Notes under the pieces: model-generated
What the model saw: only the letters and a program-made list of their open reading frames with translations
Told to the model about the DNA's origin: nothing
Databases searched by the model: none
Made by a program: the position numbers and the translations under genes
Assembly (NCBI GenBank): GCA_003117195.1
Contig: BDSI01000066.1
Span: forward strand, 434,001 to 498,000
Direction: 5' to 3'
DNA from: Eudorina sp. 2006-703-Eu-15
Taxonomy: Eukaryota; Chlorophyta; Chlorophyceae; Chlamydomonadales; Volvocaceae
Length of the DNA stretch: 64,000 nt
In this document: positions 48,841-60,660 of the stretch, one piece after another
Position numbering within the stretch: the stretch's first letter is position 1
Layout of the letters: every line of letters begins with the position of its first letter

Positions 48841-50738
48841 TCATAGCAGCGCCCAGAGCTTGTTGACGAGGTCAAACTTGCTAGTGCTGGGGTCGAAGTC
48901 GAAGTGCCGAACGTCCACAGACTTCTTGTCGCTCACCTGTCCGGCAATGTTCGGCAACTTGTCGGGCTGCCAAATTATGTTCGTGATGTGCTTGTACATC
49001 GACAACTGGTGCCTGTGGCGAAGCAACGCAGCGGTGGGAAGGGCGCGGGTCTGAGGTTTCCGACGGTACTCCATGATGTGCCTGTTTCTCCTTTGCCATT
49101 GAGGCGGTAGCTTTACGACAACGTGCGATTAGTTTGTGCGATCATGAATGAATGAACGTTACAGCGGACCCCGAAAAGGGATCAACGGCATGTCACACAC
49201 CGCACAGCAACAGTTGAGCGTTCAGTACTGAGCTTACGCGGTGCGGGTGCCGGGTATCCTCAAGCGCATGCGCACACACAGACCGCCCGGGATGGGCCTT
49301 CGCCCACTCCCTTGAGGGGGCACAGCGGTCACCGATCCTCGGGGATCGGGCACGCGCCCTTGGTTGAGAGCGAGGGGACAGAGGCCCCTTACGCCCCTTT
49401 CCCCCGTATCCGGGGGAAAGTGCTTCGGCGGTCTCCCGTATGGGGCGGGTTAGCGCCCCCGGCCAGTGTCGGCCCGGCAGATATGTAACGATTCACACAC
49501 ACACACACACACACACACACGGACCGGCTTGTCCGGACCGCACACCGTCAGCATACCCCCCTCCACCCACACACGCTTCGCTTGCCGTACTGCCCCTGCC
49601 GTACTTGCCGTACGACCCGCCGTACGACCCGCGGCCACTCCATTTATCCCTGCCGCGCGTCCCTCCCCGCCGCTTTCGCCGCGCCGCCTCCCCGTCACGC
49701 ACACTGGTCACTTATTCCTGTCTTTGATAAAAAAATTTACCATCTTTAGCCTGCCTTCACGTCCTCTCTGCCTTGCCCCCCTACATGTGCACTGCCGGCG
49801 ACTACCCTACCGCTGGCCTTCCGACTCCGGTTAGGTGGGTATTATAGCTTTCGGGTTCGCGTTTGCTGTCCTTTCGCTGCTTTGATCGTGGGTCTGCTGT
49901 TGCATCCTTGTTTGCGCACGCCCATCGACGAGGCGGCGCGGCGCGCACACACGCCTTGGAGCCCGGACGCTGGCACCGTAATCTCGACGTTCCTCCCCAG
50001 CTGCATCTCCAGCAACCGGTTTGACCTCGGGCTGGGTCGGGTCCTGCTGTCCCTTGCATGTCCGTCGCCGCCCCGCGTAAGCCGCCCGCACAGCCGCGAC
50101 TCTCCATTACGGGGACACAATGTCTTTGCTTCTGCTTTATCGCATGTCGCCCCTCTTTTCTATATACACGTCCCCGGCCTGTCGGCCATGCGCAGCCAAC
50201 GGCCTCACTCGTCCGCGTGCGCAATTAGGGTCCTCGCAAGTCGTGTCTCTCGGTTTATTTTAACACACACACACACACACTCACTTGCCATCCGCCTTGC
50301 ATGTCCTCCGACTTCGCTTCGCTAACCACTGACGGTGCTGCTTCGCTTGGTGCTCCCGTTTCTGCATTCAGGTCAGTATCTTTTCCTTCTGCACGGGCTG
50401 GGACGGTTGTGCCGGGCACTTGCTTGCTGTCGGCATTGCACGCGCTGTTGACGCATACGCCCTTGCTTTTGCTGCACCTTAGGATCAGTAGGTAGCTTAG
50501 TAGAGTTTCGTCTGCATTAGCCTACGACGTCATAGCCGCTGCTTCTGCTGGCGTCCCGGCGCCCACCGGCGCTCGACAACGATACGGGGCGCTGCAGCAT
50601 CACGGCCTACACCACCTTGGGACTCCTTATGGTCGACATACTTCGCCCTGGCATATTGGTAACTCTGGTCTCGGTCTCAGTCGTCGGTTGCATTGCTGGA
50701 CACGGGTCTGCTTATTCGCGGCTCAGCTTTTCTCCTTG

Positions 50739-50775
<37 letters not shown>

Positions 50776-51383
50776 CACACACACACACACAGAGCTTACC
50801 CGGTGGTTGACGCCAGCGAGTTGCAAGACGCTATTGCCTCGTGCGCAGCCAAAGTTGCTGAACGTAGTCGTGCGTCAAGTTCGTCGCACTGCTGCTCCGC
50901 TGACGTGTACTGCAGAATTAGGGCCGGTGCCTGGGTAAGTCCCGCATTTTTCTGGAACGGCAACCGTGCATGTCGCACAGCCCGCACCCCACTTATCTGG
51001 CCCCCATGTCCATCTCTTCTATCATTTGCTTCGCCATATCAATTTGGCGCCGCAAGCTCTCCATACGCTCCGAATGCAGGCCCTCTCGATGCGGGTACGC
51101 AGCTGCGCCCTCCAGCTCGCGGACTTGGCTGGATAGCTCTACCACGACGATGAAATAACATCAGCGTCGCCAATGTCTGCTCGACAGCACAGTAGGGGGC
51201 CACCTCACCCTTGATGGTCCGACGTGCATCCGCTTCTTTCTTGGAGCAATTCTGGGCGAAGTCTACCAAGTCCTGTTCTACGGCTGATAACATCTCAGCA
51301 TCTTTCGGCTTGCTGTATTCCTGGAATAAGCTCTTCATAATGTAATGGACCTCCTCCGCAAAAGGCTCTTGTGCACGGGCCAT
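48841..51383 (-). CDS. SPC24: Kinetochore protein Spc24 (NDC80 complex), with a defect in exon 2
   Basis: Subunit of the NDC80 complex that links kinetochores to microtubules. Segments: 51383-51209 (MARAQEPFAEEVHYIMKSLF), 51138 to about 50993, 50909-50800, 50345-50285, 49005-48841. The N-terminal part is a helical, coiled-coil-like region (SAVEQDLVDFAQNCSKKEAD; ELSSQVRELEG; ERMESLRRQIDMAKQMIEE). The last exon has the Spc24 globular-domain ending: MYKHITNIIWQPDKL, then VRHFDFDPSTSKFDLVNKLW and ALL-stop. Exons 1-2 and 3-5 are internally phase-consistent. Exon 2 runs into TAA (50995-50993) where a donor is expected; the context CCAG/ATAAGT resembles a mutated CAG/GTAAGT. The join 2-3 is unresolved. 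Exon 4's acceptor (CCAAG) is weak. Confidence 0.72.
49332..49420. repeat. Two short perfect hairpins in Spc24 intron 4
   Basis: 49332-49349 is CCGATCC-TCGG-GGATCGG. 49397-49420 is CTTTCCCCCG-TATC-CGGGGGAAAG. Both are perfect stems with 4-nt loops in GC-rich DNA. Confidence 0.85.
50203..50270 (-). repeat. Donor-proximal GT-module, copy 3 (Spc24 intron)
   Basis: Same module as 35078-35143 and 8664-8711. Its (GT)n end abuts the Spc24 exon 4 donor (GTGAGTGTGTGTGTG at 50284). Confidence 0.85.
50719..50745 (-). repeat. Donor-proximal GT-module type B, copy 2 (Spc24 intron)
   Basis: Matches 31507-31535. It is separated from the exon 3 donor (50799) by about 50 nt of (GT)n. Confidence 0.85.
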
Positions 51384-52564
51384 TCCTGAGTAAAATTTAT
51401 GGAAGTGGTTCTATCGGTAGGGAAAGCAGTCCAAAGCAGTCCAAAGCATGCACGACTTACGAATATAGACAGCTCGATCCACCGACCACACTATAATTCA
51501 ACCGAACCAATACTGTGTAACAGATACAGATCTCGTTGATTTACTTCATGCGAAGTACTATGAATGAAAACATTGCCTTGCATAATTCAATCATGTCGTA
51601 TGCTGTACATCTTTTCTTGACGTACACCTGGTAGCACAGATACGCACAAACTGTCTGCAAACCACAAACTGCAGGGAGAGAACAGGGAAGACATATACGC
51701 AGGGAAGTAGCAATCTTTTCCCAGCATGTATTGGACCAACACAAGGTCGCTTGAGAGAGAGGTAGTATCGTTAGAACACAGCCCCCCATTCGGCAGCACT
51801 AAGTTGACCCCTTCAGGGTAACTCCATAATGAAGCTACGGACGACGGAGAATATCAGTTCACATGTTTGCTTGTAAAACGACGCGGGCACTCCGTACGAC
51901 AGGTTACGATCACTCTGTGGTATACCCTCTGCAGAAGCCTTGGATTTCGCACTGTACTCTATGCATTTCGGAACCATATCACTGTAGGTCGGAGGAGGTG
52001 GTGGGCAGCTGGGCACCGTCGCTCGTGACCGTCGCTGCGCCCAGGCCGCTGTTGCCGCCGTACCCTGCTGCTGCGGAGCGCCTAGGCACGCTGCCAATAA
52101 TTGACATCGAGGTGCACTGACATTCGAGCATGTATGGTTGCACGCGTTGTGTGACGCCAAGTACTTGCACGTTCGCAGCGTGCCATCAAATAGAAAAGCA
52201 CGAATAGAAAACGAGAGCGAATCACTGCGATGTGGACAGCTATTTGCCCATTTCACCACCGCAAAGCAAAAACGACTCAGTGTTGAAATTGCTGTCACGT
52301 TGCCACGGCCCACGGGCTGGGCTGTTGCCCGTTGGTTGGCCCCGTTTCGGGCTCCCGACTCCTGGAAACCATAAAAATCCATTGAGAAAAGCTTGAGTGC
52401 ATAAAGTGCATATTTATTATTTGGTTGCGGATCTCTGTGCGCCTGCAAGTAGCTTTGATACACGTGCGGGCGTTCCTTGATTCGAACGCACAAGTCATTG
52501 ATACTATGATGAGCTTTACTGTTGTATTCTTTGCATGAGATAAGACATCGCGGTGACGCAAAGA
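51384..52564. promoter_or_regulatory. Divergent upstream region of Spc24 and ankyrin gene, with conserved minus-strand frames
   Basis: 1.18 kb, relatively AT-rich. Two minus-strand stretches resemble protein and persist in the downstream duplicate. One, around 52440-52540, encodes KEYNSKAHHSINDLC then RIKERPHVYQSYL. The other, around 51930-51990, encodes TYSDMVPKCIEY. They may be exons of an unrecognised minus-strand gene, or simply conserved because the whole block is a recent duplication. No full model can be built. Confidence 0.4.
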
Positions 52565-54850
52565 ATGTCTGACATGGCCGACAGCTCCGAGGAACGTCGG
52601 TTCTGGGACTTGCTCCAGCCCGAACTGGTGCTGCGCATCGCAACATTCATGTCACAGAATGAAGTGGCTTGTACATTGTCTCAGCTAAACAAAGCAACGG
52701 CGGTGCTGCTTCGGAGCAAGGCAGGCGCGGGCAACGTGCTGCTCTCGCAACCCGTGCCGCACCACGCGTTCGCGTGGAAGTGGGGCGTGGACAGCTGCAA
52801 TGACGCGCAGTTCTTGGGCGTGTGCCAGCGCATGGACCTTCTGAAGTTGACGGCGCGCAGCGGCATTGTCGCCAACATGGAGGTTGCGGTGGAAGCCCTG
52901 AGCTGCCTCCAGTCTGAGGTCCTGACGGCAGACATCTTCAGCGAGGCAGCAGCCGGTGGCCATCTCGAGATGCTGCGGTGGCTTGTGAGCCGCGGGTGCC
53001 CCCGCGGCAACGGAGATGCGGTTGTGGACGCTGCCGGCGCTGGCCACCTGGACATCGTCCAGTGGCTTCTACAGCTGGATACCACATTTATCCAGTATGT
53101 TAATCACCGACCTATCAAGGACCAGGCTTTGGCGGCAGCTGCGCGTGGCGGGCACACAGCCGTGTGCGAGGCGCTGCTGGCCAACGGCGCGGAGTGCTGT
53201 ATAGAGGACGTTTCCGGAGCCGCTGTATCCGGAAACCTGGATCTGACACTGCGGCTGCTGCGGAAGTTGGCCCCCAAGGAACGCCTCCAGCTGCGGTCCT
53301 ATCTGGTGAACATCGCCATCGACACCCTTGAGCTGACAGAGCTGCTGCAGCTCTGCGATGCACTCTACACAGATGGAAATGAGCTGGTGGGCCCCCTGAA
53401 ATTGAGTGCCCAGGACGTCCACACCGCCCTCACGAGTCCGACACCCGATTGGAGGGCAAAGCTTGAGTGGCTGGCGGCCAAGGGCTGCCACATGAGCTCC
53501 ACCCCAGTGAACTTTGCCGTGCAGCGCATCATGGGACTTCCCGATGCGCTGGAGCGGGTCGCCTTCGTGCACGAGTCCGGCCTGATGGACCCGGAGACCT
53601 ACACGAGGGACGCTGTCGCGCAAGGCAACGTTGAAGTGCTTTCTTACCTGGAGGAACGGGGCCTAGTCAACTGGAGCGCGCTGGGGCCTTTCTCTTTCCG
53701 ACCTGGCGCCGATCTGGGCATGGTCGGTGTGGTCATGGCTGCGGGCTGCCTCAACGCCCTGGAGACGGTTCGCTCCGCTGCGGCCGGGGGCGACCTGCGC
53801 CTGCTGCGATGGCTGGCGGCGTCCGAGTCAGGTCGGACGGCGCTGCGGGAGGCGAGCCAGCAGGCGGCTCAGGGCCCGCAGGTGGGGATGCAGCTTGCGG
53901 ACCGGGCGGCTCGTTCCGGCAGTGTGGAGGTGATGGAGTGGCTGCAGGAGCAGGGCTTCCCGCTGGTGTTCACCCGCGAGACGTCCGCGCGAGCGGCCGG
54001 GTTCGGCGGCAGGCCGATGCTGGAGTGGCTGGCGGCGCGGGGCTGCGCGATGGGGGTGAGTGCTGGATGAGCAACATCGGGAAAGCAGGAGGAGTAAACC
54101 AATCAACCGGGGTCAGACGCGAGTGGCCCCATCGCACGGGCTTGGCGCTTGGGGCTTGGGGCGTTGGCGGCCGAGAGCTTGGCGCTTGGGGCGTTGGCGG
54201 CCGAGAACTCACAAGCGGACCAACCGAACCGATTGAACCCAGGTTGTACCACAACGAAATGTTCATCACTTGAACGTGCACACACTGAAGCACGGATGTA
54301 AGATCGGTGAAGTTAGCGAGCTGTGTGGATTCAGCTTTTGGCAATGCACGGTATTTAGCAGGTCCCGTGCAATTGACTATGGTACCTCCATCCTCAGCAT
54401 TGTTCCAATCTCTGCCCTGCCCGGCCCCAGGCCAACGCCTACCTTGCCGCGGCGATCAACGGCGATCTGTCCACCCTGAACTGCCTGCAGCGGCTGGGCT
54501 GCCTCTGGGACGAAGGCACCAAGACCTTCACCACGGCTGTGGTTTATCGGATGCGTGAAGTCATGCGTGTCCCGGCCTTTGGCTGCAGCCTGGCAGTGCT
54601 TCGCTGGATGCATGCCGCGGGCTGCCCGATAGACTGGGCTGCGGCCATGGACCGGGCCCATCTCCTCAATTTTAGAGATCCGGAGGCGGATGCGGTGCGT
54701 GCGTGGCTGGAGGATACAGCAAAGAAGAGCGGTTTGAGCGGCCTGGCTTGGGCTGACGCTGCCGAACTTCAAGGGCGCGAGAGCCGGTTCCATGCAGGGA
54801 TGCCAGCGGGCGTTTCCGTTGCATTGTGTTTGAAATGTTTCGGGTGGTAA
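52565..54850 (+). CDS. Ankyrin-repeat protein with F-box-like N-terminus, copy 1
   Basis: Predicted protein-interaction or substrate-adaptor protein of the ankyrin family that is expanded in volvocine algae. Exons 52565-54055 and 54431-54850, GT-AG and in phase, 636 residues. The ATG at 52565 (MSDMADSSEERRFWDLL) precedes an F-box-like motif (LLQPELVLRIATFM). Degenerate ankyrin units follow, recognisable as AAAGGHLEMLRWLVSRGCP, DAAGAGHLDIVQWLLQL, AAARGGHTAVCEALLANGA, then more diverged helices and AARSGSVEVMEWLQEQGFP; exon 2 adds AAINGDLSTLNCLQRLG. The intron holds a short tandem duplication (54150-54206). A close paralogue starts at 62899. Confidence 0.85.
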
Positions 54851-56907
54851 AAGTTGGTTACATGTTGCGGACCCTGTGACACGAAGGGATGGATGTTCGG
54901 TTACTGGCGCCTCGCCAGCCCTGGGGGCCTTATAGCCGAAGACAGTAAGGTCCACACTGCACAGGCCTGTGCACGAGGCCGGGAAAGCCCTGGCGCAGGC
55001 GCGCAGCATGAGCACTCGGAAACGGCTGCACCCAATCGGATTGGCTGCGTAACCTTACACACGCTGCCAGGCTGTGACCCATGGTCAGCGCATAGCACTT
55101 CCCTTTGTTGGGGTCGCCTTCCCGGGTCGCTTTTCAAGCCTAGAGGACTTCACACGTATTACTCGTATGAACTGGCTAGGGGAGGGGCGGAGCTGCACAC
55201 AGGCTCCCGAGTGAAGGTACTAAACCCCGGTACTGCCCGGCAGGTCCCCCAGTGGCGCCACCAGGTCTCACGAGCGGGATTTCCGCTGTTCTTTCCTTCG
55301 CAATTGGAAAGTGCAGACACGGTAGGGCAGGTGCACACACACGAGTGTGTGGTTGTTTGGCTTCACGTTGTCTGGCCGCATTCATCGGTGTCACTCGTGC
55401 GCTATGCGCTGTCAAGTAATGTTGAACGAATGGATGTTACAGCGGCTCCCAAAAGGGATACTCGGCGCCTGAATGGAGAGACCCCAGCGGGGACCCCGCG
55501 GACGAAAGCAATGACCCCTGCACCAGAACGCCGCGGCAAATGAAGAGGAATCATATCCGCGCACACACAACCACCCTGGGGCGCCTTGGGTGTGTCTGGG
55601 GCCTTTTCCGCTTGTTACCAAATCATGCAAGGGCCTCAACCGCCTCAACGGACGACCCCGCTACAGTTAAGCAACCACAACCGTGCAGTACAGAAGACAT
55701 GAACACGCATTAAGATTCCCAGGTGTATGGCTTAACTGCGCTTACGATCAAAACGTCTGCTGAGCCTGCCCCGAAGTCGGGAGCACCTGTTCAGTCGGAA
55801 GGCAATTGCGCCAAACTGGGATTTGTATCAGGCTCCGATGACGATTTGCACTATCGATGACACCTAGGTCAGGGCTCCCAGGCCGGTCACGACGCTTTTG
55901 AGGGTGCCTAACAGCAACCCAACCAAACAGAACCAAACCAACAGGGGGATTTACGCTACTGAACTATTGGTTGTGGAGAGCGCGCGGCTTTGGACCTACC
56001 TGGTTGATCAGGCCAGTGCGATCCAGATTGCTTACAATTATGTGGAATCAATCGTCTACATGCGAGCAACGCGCAACGCCGAAACAATCGGCGTTGTGCT
56101 CCCAAAGCGGCCCAGACGGCGCCAATAGTGTAGGGCACGAATCTGACCAAATCGCACCCTGGAGCCATGCGATAAGCCCAGCTGAGGCTCTTTCGAACCC
56201 CACGTAATCCGGAACACAACAATAGATTACGCCAAAGCCGCCAAAACCGGAACACTGCTCGCGTCACTGCCCTAGTTAGTTGGCCTAACCGCTTGCCAAC
56301 CGTCAGCTCGTGCCGGCGAAATGACGTGCGGGCATCGGTGTATGACATTATTCTGAATGCGAGAGGTCGTGCGAGAGTTTAGGTTGGGCCCCCATGGCCC
56401 GCCCGGGGCCCCGGCCCGGGGTTCGTTTGTCGTACAACTCTCGAGTTGCCAAACGTGGGCATCAACGTTGTAGGACATTGAACATGACTTCATCTAGCTA
56501 GGCGCTACTGAACACAATTGGTTCTAGGACAGCATACACGCCCGTCGCTACCGGCTGAGTCACGTCGATGGCAGATCCTCCCTTTTATGAGCCAGAATGA
56601 AGACGGTAAGACCTGCAATACACAAGCTCCGTTTCTGAAATGACTACCTATTTTGTGGAAGGATGCGTCCGGAACTGGCCAATGTGTCCTGATGTGTCGT
56701 CTGCGTTTTAAGCGACTGTACTGTTTTGGGTAGAGAGCTAAATATAAAGGCAGCATGGCCTCGACGTCCGCGCGGACAGGTAGGACGCAGGCATGCGTAC
56801 TACAGACATCGGAACCACTGAGCGCCTCACTCCTTCGTGGGTCTGAGACAATGTGGGCGGTATCTCCGGCTGTCGCTGTCGGCATTCGTGTCGCCAGTGA
56901 CGTTTGG
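54851..56907. other. Intergenic region right of the ankyrin gene
   Basis: About 2 kb with no recognisable gene. A segment near 55420-55460 loosely resembles 49150-49190 (GTTACAGCGG then AAAAGGGAT), suggesting a small dispersed repeat. Confidence 0.4.
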
Positions 56908-57562
56908 TCGACAGCACAGTAGGGGGTCACCTCACCCTTGTTTTTTTGGAGCGAGTCTGGACGAAGCCTACTAAATTCTGTTTTACGGCTGACAACATCT
57001 TAGCATCTTTCGGCTTGCTGTATGGTATTCTTAGAGTGAGCTCTTCATAATGTAATGGCCGCAAAAGGCTCTGGTGCACGGGCCATTCCTGTATGGAATT
57101 GTTCTATCGGTAGGAAAAACCTGCAGCAATCTGAAGCATGCCGGAGCAACCCGCTTGAACACAGACAGCTCGATCCACCGACCAAACCATAAGTGAACCT
57201 ATATTGTGTAATGGACACTGGCGTCACCGCTTTTACAGTATGTTCACAGGTTTGCTTGTGAAACGAGATCACTCCATGGTACACCCAGGGCCGGCTCTGC
57301 AACCACCACATCAATTCGCAGGAGCCTTGGATATCGCAGTGTACTCTATGCATTTCGGAACCATATCACTGTAGGTCTGAGGAGGTGGTTGACAGCTGGC
57401 TGTTGCGGCCTGCTGCGGAGCGCATAGGGGCGTTGCCGCCGATTGCCATCGACATGCACTGACATCATCTAAACATTCGATCATGTATGATCGCACGCGT
57501 TGTGTGACACCAAGTACTTGCACGTTCAGGGCGTCGAATAGAAAACGAGAGCGAATCATGTG
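56908..57562 (-). pseudogene. Degraded duplicate of Spc24 exon 1 and its upstream region
   Basis: 56908-57090 aligns with 51178-51385 (Spc24 exon 1 and donor), including GTCGACAGCACAGTAGGGGG and the start-codon context GGGCCATTCCTG, but with internal deletions and frame breaks. 57230-57562 aligns with 51855-52217 and retains TYSDMVPKCIEY. Homology stops abruptly at 57562, the point at which it resumes at 62538. The Spc24 exon here cannot encode an intact N-terminus. Confidence 0.85.
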
Positions 57563-57886
57563 TATAAGCATGGTGGAATACCCCCCCCCTTACCCTGACG
57601 GTACGGGCCATAACCCCGTACATTCGGCCTAATATTGCGCCTAATATTGATTTTCTCTGCGTAAAAAAACGGCCTTCCACGTTCCAGTTGCATAGAAGGA
57701 TATATTAGATTGCCCCATTTCAAGACGGCAACACCACGCGGCCAGTTTTCGTCGTCCCAAGAACCGCTGCCCTCACACATTTTCTGCAGGCCATGCTTTG
57801 CCCTTATCTTTGTTTCAATGCATAACGTCTGCCGAAATATGTTCATTCAAGTTTTACGGTGTTGAGGAAATGCACTCTGTGCCAAA

Positions 57887-59987
57887 ATGGCAAACCCATA
57901 CTGCAACAGCTGTCTATCGCTCGGAGGGGCTCCACCTGACAGAGTCTGTCCCACATGTGGTGTTCGTCATAATACAATACCGCTGGAGAGCGATCTGCAG
58001 GAATGGTGCGAGGAGGAGGGGATCGGCAAAGAAGTCTTCGCAATATTCTTGAAGGAGGCTGTTTTCAGTAAACGAATAGCGGCAGGCAGCTCGGGCGACT
58101 ATACAAAGCAGTTTACGATCGGCCGGACCTGCTTTCGTGTCAACGTCTTGCATCTGCTTGTGCAAGTCACGTTCCTGAAGCGGAAGGTGGGTTTTCCTGG
58201 CGTTGACGTTTCGTTTGGTTCATGTCATAATATGGTGATTGTGTTGGATTGCTCGGTTGCTCGGACGGACCTGCCCTTCCCGCCGTGACCCCGTGACCCC
58301 TCCACCTCCGCCACCGCCACCGCCTCCGCCACCTCCCCCACCGCCCCCGCCGCCCCCTTCCCGCCGTGACCCCGTGACCCCCTTGATCGACGCCTGTCTC
58401 CCCATTTGCCCACGCTGTCCCTTTCCGCCGTGACCCCGTGACCCCCCAGGGTTTATGGAACGGAGGTAACGAGGATTGGCTTCAGTCTTTTGCGGGTGAG
58501 ATCTGCCATGTGGTCCCAGTGTGCCGGGGGCGGAGGTGCGAGGGAGTGGGGCGGCCAGGGACGGTGCAGCTCGGGTATTGCAACGGTGTTGCACGATTCG
58601 GACCGTCCGTCTGCCAACCCTACATGCCAAACTTGCGCACGGATGTGCACCATGTCCCTCTGCGGTCCCCTCTCAAGAGGTTTAACGTTTCCCTGCCCGT
58701 CCTGTTCATTGACCGCTACACAGACGGCGACCCGCGTTGAAGCCAACGCGGACGCAGATGCAGCCAGCGCGACGCCATCCGCGGCCCCTGCCCTGTCGCC
58801 CGGCGCTCCCCGCCCAACACTCAGCCAGCCGGGGCCCACCAGCGCAAATGATGCCAGCGGAGCCGCGCGTCCCAGCCCACCGGGGCCCACCGGGGTATCT
58901 GATGTGCCCCACTACCTTGAAGAGATGAGGGATGCGAATGGCGTTGTACGCCTCACAGCCTCTAAACGGACGGTGGATGTCCTTATCAACGCGAGCTTAG
59001 AACGCATGGGAGGTAAGATAAGCAGTACATGTTCGTCCATATCGGCTTCGACAACCAAGGCTTGTACCTGCAGACTCGGCAGCACCAGTTCCCGTTGTCA
59101 AGGCCATTGGAACTGTCCATCAACGCTGGTCGCGCATGGAGGTACGTCCATTGCGAGGGCCATGCAAAAATGAGTACCAAGCGCTCCATGCCTCACAACA
59201 CATTATCATCGAAATCACAATGGCGCTGTGCAGAGCAACCAGGGCGGTGGCAATAACGGTGGAGAGGGCTTGTACGGAACAATAGCCTACAAGGGGACAT
59301 CCGTCGTGTTCGCGCTACTGATACTGCTGACCGGCATGTGCACGTCTAGCGTGCTGGTGGATCCGGGTGCGGGCCTCGGCCGCCCCCTGGTGCACGCAGC
59401 TTTACTGGGGCTGCAGTGCGTCTGGGGGTTCGAGCTGGACCGCGGCAGGACTGAGCAAGCGATGGGCCCGTGCCTCAGATACTTCGAAGCCGTGTTTTAT
59501 GAGATGTACGGTAAGAGTTGCGGTGTTTTCGCGCTGCGTGTTGCGGAGTATGACCTTGGGGTATTCGTATGACCTTGTAGGGAGCGCAGCTGCCGCGTAT
59601 CTCCTGTCCAAGTGGCCTGCTATTCAGCACAACGCGGTTGGTGGATTGCCGCTTGATTGCCTAGACAGTTCAACTCACCTCTACACCTTTTGGCAGGGTT
59701 GGGCCCTGGACGATTGCAGGGAGCTGGCTCACAGGGTCAATGCGAGCAAGCACCTGCAGGTGGGGAATGAAATTGATGTGTGTGAACCACACCGACACAT
59801 CGAACAGTCACTCCTTTACGCGCAGGGTTTGGCCTTTGTGCAAGACAGCAGGATAAACATGAAAAAACATCTCCAGTCGGCTGGCTTCCGCGGCCTGCAA
59901 CTGGTTGCAGTATGCACAGGTGTGGCCATGTCGGGCAGTGGCATGTTCACGGCGTACATCTACAAGAGGACAGTTCCGGTGCCGTAA
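57887..59987 (+). CDS. Zinc-ribbon / class I SAM-methyltransferase-like protein (partial model)
   Basis: Secure segments: exon 1 57887-58186 (MANPYCNSCLSLGG, a CxxC-x11-CxxC zinc ribbon ending VCPTCG), 59234-59510, and 59581-59987 with stop. The last two are in phase and contain a SAM motif I-like stretch VLVDPGAGLGRPLVHA, an acidic second motif GFELDRGR, a motif IV-like THLYTFWQGW, and an ending AMSGSGMFTAYIYKR. This pattern resembles a DOT1-type methyltransferase-like family that I recall as expanded in volvocine algae. The middle (58190-59230) is ambiguous: it includes an Ala/Pro-rich linker, then VPHYLEEMRDANGVVRL and SLERMGG, in one frame, but its splice sites do not resolve. Substrate unknown. 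It lies wholly within the insertion. Confidence 0.55.
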
Positions 59988-60660
59988 ACGGTATGTATGA
60001 CTGTGTTGATGTGACCTCAACTTGGGCCCGTCATATTCAGGGCGGTTGGGCGAGATGTGGTGCATTCGGTCGGGGGACGACTTCTAGGGCCCTGCATACT
60101 CGGTTATGCACCATCATGATGCGCCTAAGCGCGGGGCGGACTCCACCATGGGTGAGGCCGCCTCAGATTGCGAGTGTGGCTGCCGGCCTCTCAGTGCAGG
60201 TTGGGAGTGGCGCACCACCCATGGTCCTCCTTCTCCGCGGCCGCCGCAAGAAGCAGCAGCCGGCGGGGGGGCAAAAGCCTCCGCGGGTAACCCCGGGGCC
60301 GAGCAGCGTGGCGCAATACCCCGCCCGCCGTTCGCATGGGCATGAGCCTGTGAGGCCAGTGGTGCCGGGACCAGGCATCACGGGCACGTTGTACCATTAG
60401 GCTGACGAATCGGCAACCCCTCCCTGTCCCCTTCCCGTTTCACGGTCCCGGCAGGGTGTCCTGCAGGAGTGGAGCGCAGTGGCACGGCCGCAGCGGTGGC
60501 TTGGAGGTAGCAGCAGCGGCGGCAGTGGAGGTGGAGGCAGCAGGGGCAGCCAAAGGTCGGTGAGGGGATGGGCGAGAAGGGCACCAGCGACAGGCATGGA
60601 CATCTCTGGGACAAGTGGAGGTTTCCGCCTATCAGCGAGGAATGCCGGGGAAGGGAGTAC
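59988..60660. other. Region between methyltransferase-like gene and satellite
   Basis: Contains a Gly/Lys/Gln/Pro-codon-rich open stretch ending near 60400 that could be a further 3' exon, but no conserved motif supports it. Confidence 0.35.

Noticed and set aside
56185..56215. GGGGTTCGAA on the minus strand as a tRNA T-loop
   Set aside because: The T-stem does not pair and no acceptor, D- or anticodon arms can be drawn around it.
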